Origin: Thermoproteota archaeon | GTDB taxonomy: Archaea; Korarchaeota; Korarchaeia; Korarchaeales; JAOZGB01 | Reading direction: 5' to 3' | NCBI GenBank assembly: GCA_027491935.1 | Contig: JAOZGB010000006.1 | Coordinates: 1 to 49,210, forward strand | Length of the DNA stretch: 49,210 nt | Shown here: in pieces, positions 48,311 through 49,210 of the stretch | Numbering within the stretch: the stretch's first letter is position 1 | How the letters are laid out: each line of letters starts with the position of its first letter | Position numbers and translations under genes: made by a program | The notes under the pieces: model-generated | Told to the model about the DNA's origin: nothing | Databases searched by the model: none | Seen by the model: only the letters and a program-made list of their open reading frames with translations

Positions 48311-49177
48311 TAATTGCAAGCTCCAACAGGCTAAAACTATCTCCCACTCCTTGAGATTGAAATACTTAATTAAGAGATGTGGGATAGTTAAAGTCCTATC
48401 CGTTAACAATAGACTACCGTTAGAGGTAGGTTTCGGCGGAGAATGTTTATAAGGTATGATTCTCCTCTGGCTGACCTGCCTTAGAACAAAATCCAAGGAG
48501 TAAGGAACCATTAATGCCCATAAAGCAGTACTATTACCTGAAATAATGAAGGCAGACGCTGTAAATCCCCCGTAGAAGAATGTACCTACATTTCCAGGGA
48601 ATATTCTAGAAGGATATAAGTTAAACAACATAAAGGATATCATGGCAACTATATAAGAGTCTAAGAAGGGATTGTAACCTATTATGAAACGCAGAAAAAG
48701 TATATTAATCAATGCTAAGCCTGTTTCCAAACCGTTAAAGCCTGCATACGTGTTTGATAGATTAAGAAAACACACGTACAGGACTGCATCTAAGACAACC
48801 ATCGCAACCCCATAATGATATAGCTCTGGGACCAATGTAGCAAATGATATAAGTCCAATAAGAACTTTGGCTTTATACCGGAATCCAAAAAAATCATCTA
48901 CTAATCCGAAAACCCCGCAAATGATGGCAGCAATAAAAGTAAGCATCCATTTCCGTATTGAAAAAAGGCTGAACCCAAGGAAAACTTTAGACAATAACAG
49001 ATTTATGATGAAACCTATAATCACGGAAATTCCGCCTATCCTGGGAATTCTACTGTAAGAAGGCTTATTCGTGTCAACACCTAAAATCTTAAACTTGCAT
49101 AAAATACGCCTCGACGCCTCTATAATCGAAACACAGACAACAAACTGGACAAAATAATAGGGGATAATTAGCTGCAT
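48278..49177 (-). CDS. Phosphoglycosyltransferase of the WecA/MraY family (GT family 4)
   Basis: A 299-residue polytopic membrane protein with about nine helices. The WecA/MraY signatures are SRIPRIGGISVIIGFII near the N-terminus, GVFGLVDDFFGFRYKAKVLI with the paired catalytic Asp residues, NTYAGFNGLETGLALINILF in the next conserved loop, and PSRIFPGNVGTFFYGGFTAS with the metal-binding site. It transfers a sugar-1-phosphate from a UDP-sugar to a lipid phosphate, the first step in a lipid-linked glycan. It is convergent with and overlaps the epimerase by 33 nt. ATG 49177. The last 33 bases of the window hold no gene. Confidence 0.88.
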   Translation of the reverse strand: MQLIIPYYFVQFVVCVSIIEASRRILCKFKILGVDTNKPSYSRIPRIGGISVIIGFIINLLLSKVFLGFSLFSIRKWMLTFIAAIICGVFGLVDDFFGFRYKAKVLIGLISFATLVPELYHYGVAMVVLDAVLYVCFLNLSNTYAGFNGLETGLALINILFLRFIIGYNPFLDSYIVAMISFMLFNLYPSRIFPGNVGTFFYGGFTASAFIISGNSTALWALMVPYSLDFVLRQVSQRRIIPYKHSPPKPTSNGSLLLTDRTLTIPHLLIKYFNLKEWEIVLACWSLQLLIAYIYTLIV

Positions 49178-49210
49178 GTTATCTTCTTTTCTCCTTTCAA
49201 CAGTCTGAGG

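Overview
The window is archaeal. It carries archaeal marker genes: Nob1, a TtuA/Ncs6-type tRNA thiolation enzyme, a CDP-alcohol phosphotransferase of the archaetidylinositol-phosphate type, HdrABC/MvhD/FrhB-like redox proteins, AbrB/PIN and MNT/HEPN toxin pairs. TATA-like boxes sit about 25-40 nt before many start codons (leaderless pattern), and TTG/GTG starts are common. A thermophilic member of the Thermoproteota/Korarchaeota part of the tree fits the gene content, but nothing here fixes the lineage.

The window has two very different halves. Positions 1 to about 12,900 are AT-rich accessory DNA in decay. They hold a broken radical SAM gene, two DUF3795 genes (one frameshifted), an AlkD-like gene, two CPBP membrane proteases, a CBS remnant, a VapBC pair, a dead RelE/ParE toxin, an MNT/HEPN pair with a frameshift, a SpoIIM-like membrane gene behind a striking 3 x 26 bp TATA-containing repeat, and broken methyltransferase, SET-domain and SMC-like genes. 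The decay stops at a tRNA-Leu(CAA) gene (12966-13068, minus strand) that carries a 14-nt insertion in the anticodon stem. From there to the end the genes are intact and tightly packed.

The intact half, in order: Nob1 and NAD kinase (minus); FMN glutamate synthase-like protein, Fe-dependent alcohol dehydrogenase and a mannose-1-P guanylyltransferase/isomerase (plus, 14.5-18.8 kb). Next, at 19-29 kb, comes a membrane/secretion cluster: a transglutaminase-fold protein that has lost its Cys and His, a DUF4350-like protein, MoxR ATPase, DUF58 protein, small membrane proteins, and what looks like a DUF1616 protein split over two divergent genes. At 29-39 kb is a redox operon: HdrC-HdrB-HdrA-MvhD-FrhB-like-HdrD-like, then a PfkB kinase and an archaetidylinositol-phosphate synthase-like enzyme, then a soluble fumarate reductase/succinate dehydrogenase-like iron-sulfur protein and flavoprotein. 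At 39-41 kb are a DUF835 membrane protein and the tRNA thiolation enzyme. At 41-49 kb is a cell-surface block: a polytopic GT-C-like protein, an 1100-residue secreted clostripain-like protease, a DUF354 glycosyltransferase-like protein, a sugar-nucleotide epimerase, and on the opposite strand a WecA/MraY-type phosphoglycosyltransferase.

The strongest leads for something undescribed are the 19-29 kb cluster with its catalytically dead transglutaminase and split DUF1616, the kinase-synthase pair for inositol lipid synthesis inside a redox operon, the unusual tRNA-Leu insertion, and the 26-bp promoter repeat array. All functions are read from sequence motifs by eye; no database search was run.
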